6,988 nucleotides of DNA from an uncultured Chloroflexota bacterium. Its GTDB lineage: Bacteria; Chloroflexota; Anaerolineae; Caldilineales; Caldilineaceae. The notes beneath the pieces are model-generated. The model saw only the letters and a list, made by a program, of their open reading frames with translations. It did not search any database and was not told the DNA's origin. The DNA lies in contig CAIRNL010000055.1 in the NCBI GenBank assembly GCA_903879975.1, positions 1 through 6,988 of the forward strand, given 5' to 3'. The stretch's first letter is position 1; every line of letters starts with the position of its first letter. A program made the position numbers and the translations under genes. Positions 5,972-6,988 of the stretch are shown piece after piece.

Positions 5972-6358
5972 TCACGCGTTCGTGGCGGGTGCACGCTCCG
6001 ACCAGAACTCGATGCGGTGCCCCTCGGGGTCGTGGCAGTAGAAGACCCAGGCACCCCAGCGCTGGCGGATCGTGGTGACGGGTGTTTCTGTAGACGCCAG
6101 CCAGTCGTGCAGCACGGATAGATCGTCCACCTGCAGCGCCAGCGTGATCCCCTGCCCTTCCGCTGCCACAACCGTTGCCCGGCTCGCATCGGCCACGCTC
6201 AGCGCGGCGCCGTCATTGAGCACAAACTCTACGAACCACTCGTTCTCGAAGCTCACCGCCAGGCCCAGCCGAACGCGGTAGAAAGCCACCGTCGCCTGCC
6301 AGGCACGGCAATAGAGGATCGTATTGGTGCGCCGCACGCTGAATCTGGATTCTGCCAT
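5972..6358 (-). CDS. VOC-superfamily (glyoxalase/bleomycin-resistance fold) protein
   Basis: Predicted 128-residue cytoplasmic protein with paired beta-alpha-beta-beta-beta modules. The first has TNTILYC, then AWQATVAFYRVRLGLAVSF (the helix plus FY-xx-LGL signature), then WFVEFVLNDGAALSV. The second has ITLALQVDDLSVLHDWLAS and the diagnostic end WVFYCHDPEGHRIEFWSE. VOC proteins include glyoxalase I, dioxygenases and drug-binding resistance proteins. Of the usual metal ligands, the terminal Glu (E117 in IEFW) is present, but the His/Gln expected in the first strand and the His before the VDD strand are absent. A metal-dependent enzyme is therefore less likely than a binding protein. The frame extends to a GTG at 6403, but that codon lies within an inverted repeat; I chose the ATG at 6358. 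AGAAAGG about 14 nt upstream is rather distant for a ribosome-binding site, so the start is moderately certain. Substrate unknown. Confidence 0.85.
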   Translation of the reverse strand: MAESRFSVRRTNTILYCRAWQATVAFYRVRLGLAVSFENEWFVEFVLNDGAALSVADASRATVVAAEGQGITLALQVDDLSVLHDWLASTETPVTTIRQRWGAWVFYCHDPEGHRIEFWSERAPATNA

Positions 6359-6399
6359 CTCGCGATGATTGACCTTTCTGCCGTCATTGGAGAATATCC

Positions 6400-6422
6400 G
6401 CACAATCCACGGTCGATTGTGC
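6400..6422. promoter_or_regulatory. Inverted repeat operator candidate between VOC and nucleoside hydrolase genes
   Basis: GCACAATC at 6400-6407 and GATTGTGC at 6415-6422 are perfect 8-nt complements around a 7-nt spacer. The right arm overlaps the TGC of an extended -10 for the rightward gene, and the whole site sits 42 nt upstream of the VOC start. A dimeric regulator bound here would block the rightward promoter and could affect the leftward one. The regulator is not in the window. Confidence 0.5.
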
Positions 6423-6428
6423 TATGTT
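6420..6428 (+). promoter_or_regulatory. Possible extended -10 promoter for the nucleoside hydrolase gene
   Basis: TGCTATGTT fits TGn plus a TATAAT-like hexamer (TATGTT). The predicted start near 6435 leaves a leader of about 48 nt. No clear -35 hexamer; its expected position is occupied by the left arm of the inverted repeat. Confidence 0.4.
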
Positions 6429-6467
6429 ATCCTATCGTACACGACCGCTACCCAGGAGCAGAACAAC

Positions 6468-6473
6468 AAGGAG
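6468..6473 (+). promoter_or_regulatory. Ribosome-binding site that fixes a GTG start
   Basis: AAGGAG lies 9 nt before GTG at 6483. The GTG directly precedes the conserved KILLDTD N-terminus, so this site and the motif together decide the start of the nucleoside hydrolase. Confidence 0.75.
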
Positions 6474-6482
6474 CCTGTCCCA

Positions 6483-6988
6483 GTGAAAATTTTGCTCGAC
6501 ACCGACATTGGCAGCGATATCGACGATGCCATCTGCCTTGCCTACTTGCTCGCCCAGCCGCAGTGCGAGCTGTTGGGCATCACCACCGTCAGCGGCGAGC
6601 CGGAGAAGCGCGCCATGCTGGCCAGTGCCCTCTGCAAGGCTGCAGGCAGAGAGGTGCCCATCTTTCCTGGCGCGCCGCGGCCGCTGCTCGTTGCAGCGCG
6701 CCAGCCGCTGGCTCCGCAGGCTGCTGCGCTCAGCGGCTGGCCGCACGTCAGGGACTTCCCAGCGGGCCGAGCGGTCGGCTTCCTCCGCGACACGATCCGC
6801 GCGCATCCGGGCGAGGTGACGCTGCTCGCGATCGGCCCTATGACGAATCTGGCGCTGCTCTTCACCCTCGACCCCGAGATCCCCAGTCTGCTCAAGGCGC
6901 TCTATCTCATGATCGGCTGCTTTGGTCGTGGGCTGGACTTCGAGGGTCGGGTCAACGAGTGGAACTCGCTCAACGATCCGCATGCAGC
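6483..6988 (+). CDS. Inosine-uridine-preferring nucleoside hydrolase family, N-terminal part (3' end outside window)
   Basis: 168 residues are visible from the GTG start, with no stop before the window edge. The family hydrolyses the N-glycosidic bond of ribonucleosides to ribose and base, usually in purine/pyrimidine salvage, using a bound calcium ion. The calcium/catalytic N-terminal motif appears as ILLDTDIGSDIDDAI (D6, D8, D14/D15). ELLGITTVSGEP is the typical next strand, EVTLLAIGPMTNLALLF (111-127) carries the conserved GPxTNLA with T121 as the expected metal ligand, and NEWNSLNDPHA (158-168) corresponds to the EFNxxxDPEA substrate loop with Trp in place of Phe. A family member is about 300-330 residues, so roughly half is present. 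Substrate preference cannot be read from this part. It is divergent from the VOC gene across an inverted repeat. A long open frame on the opposite strand (6432-6983) is a codon-bias shadow. Confidence 0.93.
   Translation, partial: MKILLDTDIGSDIDDAICLAYLLAQPQCELLGITTVSGEPEKRAMLASALCKAAGREVPIFPGAPRPLLVAARQPLAPQAAALSGWPHVRDFPAGRAVGFLRDTIRAHPGEVTLLAIGPMTNLALLFTLDPEIPSLLKALYLMIGCFGRGLDFEGRVNEWNSLNDPHA

Noticed and set aside
6359..6403. GTG start at 6403 for the VOC protein
   Set aside because: It falls within the perfect 22-bp inverted repeat, and the added 15 residues are not part of the fold.
6432..6983. 183-codon minus-strand open frame at the right edge
   Set aside because: The opposite strand encodes a clear nucleoside hydrolase N-terminus with ribosome-binding site and DTDIGSDIDD, GPMTNLA and EWN motifs; the minus frame is low-complexity charged sequence.
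1..6988. CRISPR arrays, tRNA/rRNA genes, insertion sequences, attachment sites
   Set aside because: No regularly spaced repeats, cloverleaf-like segments, transposase motifs or matching terminal repeats were seen on either strand.

Overview
The window looks like chromosomal DNA from a free-living, GC-rich bacterium, most likely a member of the Chloroflexota. The best pointer is the segment I-M-L-P-L-V-A in front of a Pro/Ala linker in the large secreted protein. I remember Y/F-L-P-L-V signatures of this kind as common in secreted Chloroflexus/Roseiflexus-type proteins. The mix of a CASTOR/POLLUX-like channel, a NarL-type two-component pair and DUF1566 proteins fits but does not prove it. I saw no tRNA, rRNA, CRISPR array, insertion sequence or phage gene.

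Layout. (1) 1-416, plus strand: the C-terminal end of a CASTOR/POLLUX-type ion-channel regulatory domain, cut by the window edge. It converges on a two-component operon over a hairpin at 420-463. (2) 439-2341, minus strand: a membrane histidine kinase (six predicted TM segments, HisKA_3/HATPase) followed by its NarL/LuxR-type response regulator. (3) 2342-2639: a 298-bp divergent intergenic region with a perfect inverted repeat (a likely operator), a possible extended -10 box and a leader that can fold two mutually exclusive ways. (4) 2640-5150, plus strand: an 836-residue secreted protein with two DUF1566 domains, an LPLV/Pro linker and a tandemly duplicated alpha-helical C-terminal module with LTxxQ-like motifs. 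A strong hairpin at 5187-5212 follows it. (5) 5336-5920, plus strand: a small FTCD_C (cyclodeaminase/cyclohydrolase)-like protein. (6) 5972-6358, minus strand: a VOC/glyoxalase-fold protein. (7) From 6483, plus strand: the N-terminal 168 residues of an inosine-uridine-type nucleoside hydrolase with a GTG start. A 22-bp inverted repeat lies between genes 6 and 7.

How it may work together. The kinase/regulator pair and the divergent secreted protein are the most system-like unit. A membrane sensor sits next to a secreted protein whose C-terminal half carries CpxP/Spy-like LTxxQ helices, and they share one control region. This resembles the geometry of E. coli cpxRA/cpxP, but the functional link is inference. 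The last three genes look like ordinary metabolic genes. The VOC gene and the nucleoside hydrolase gene may share one operator.
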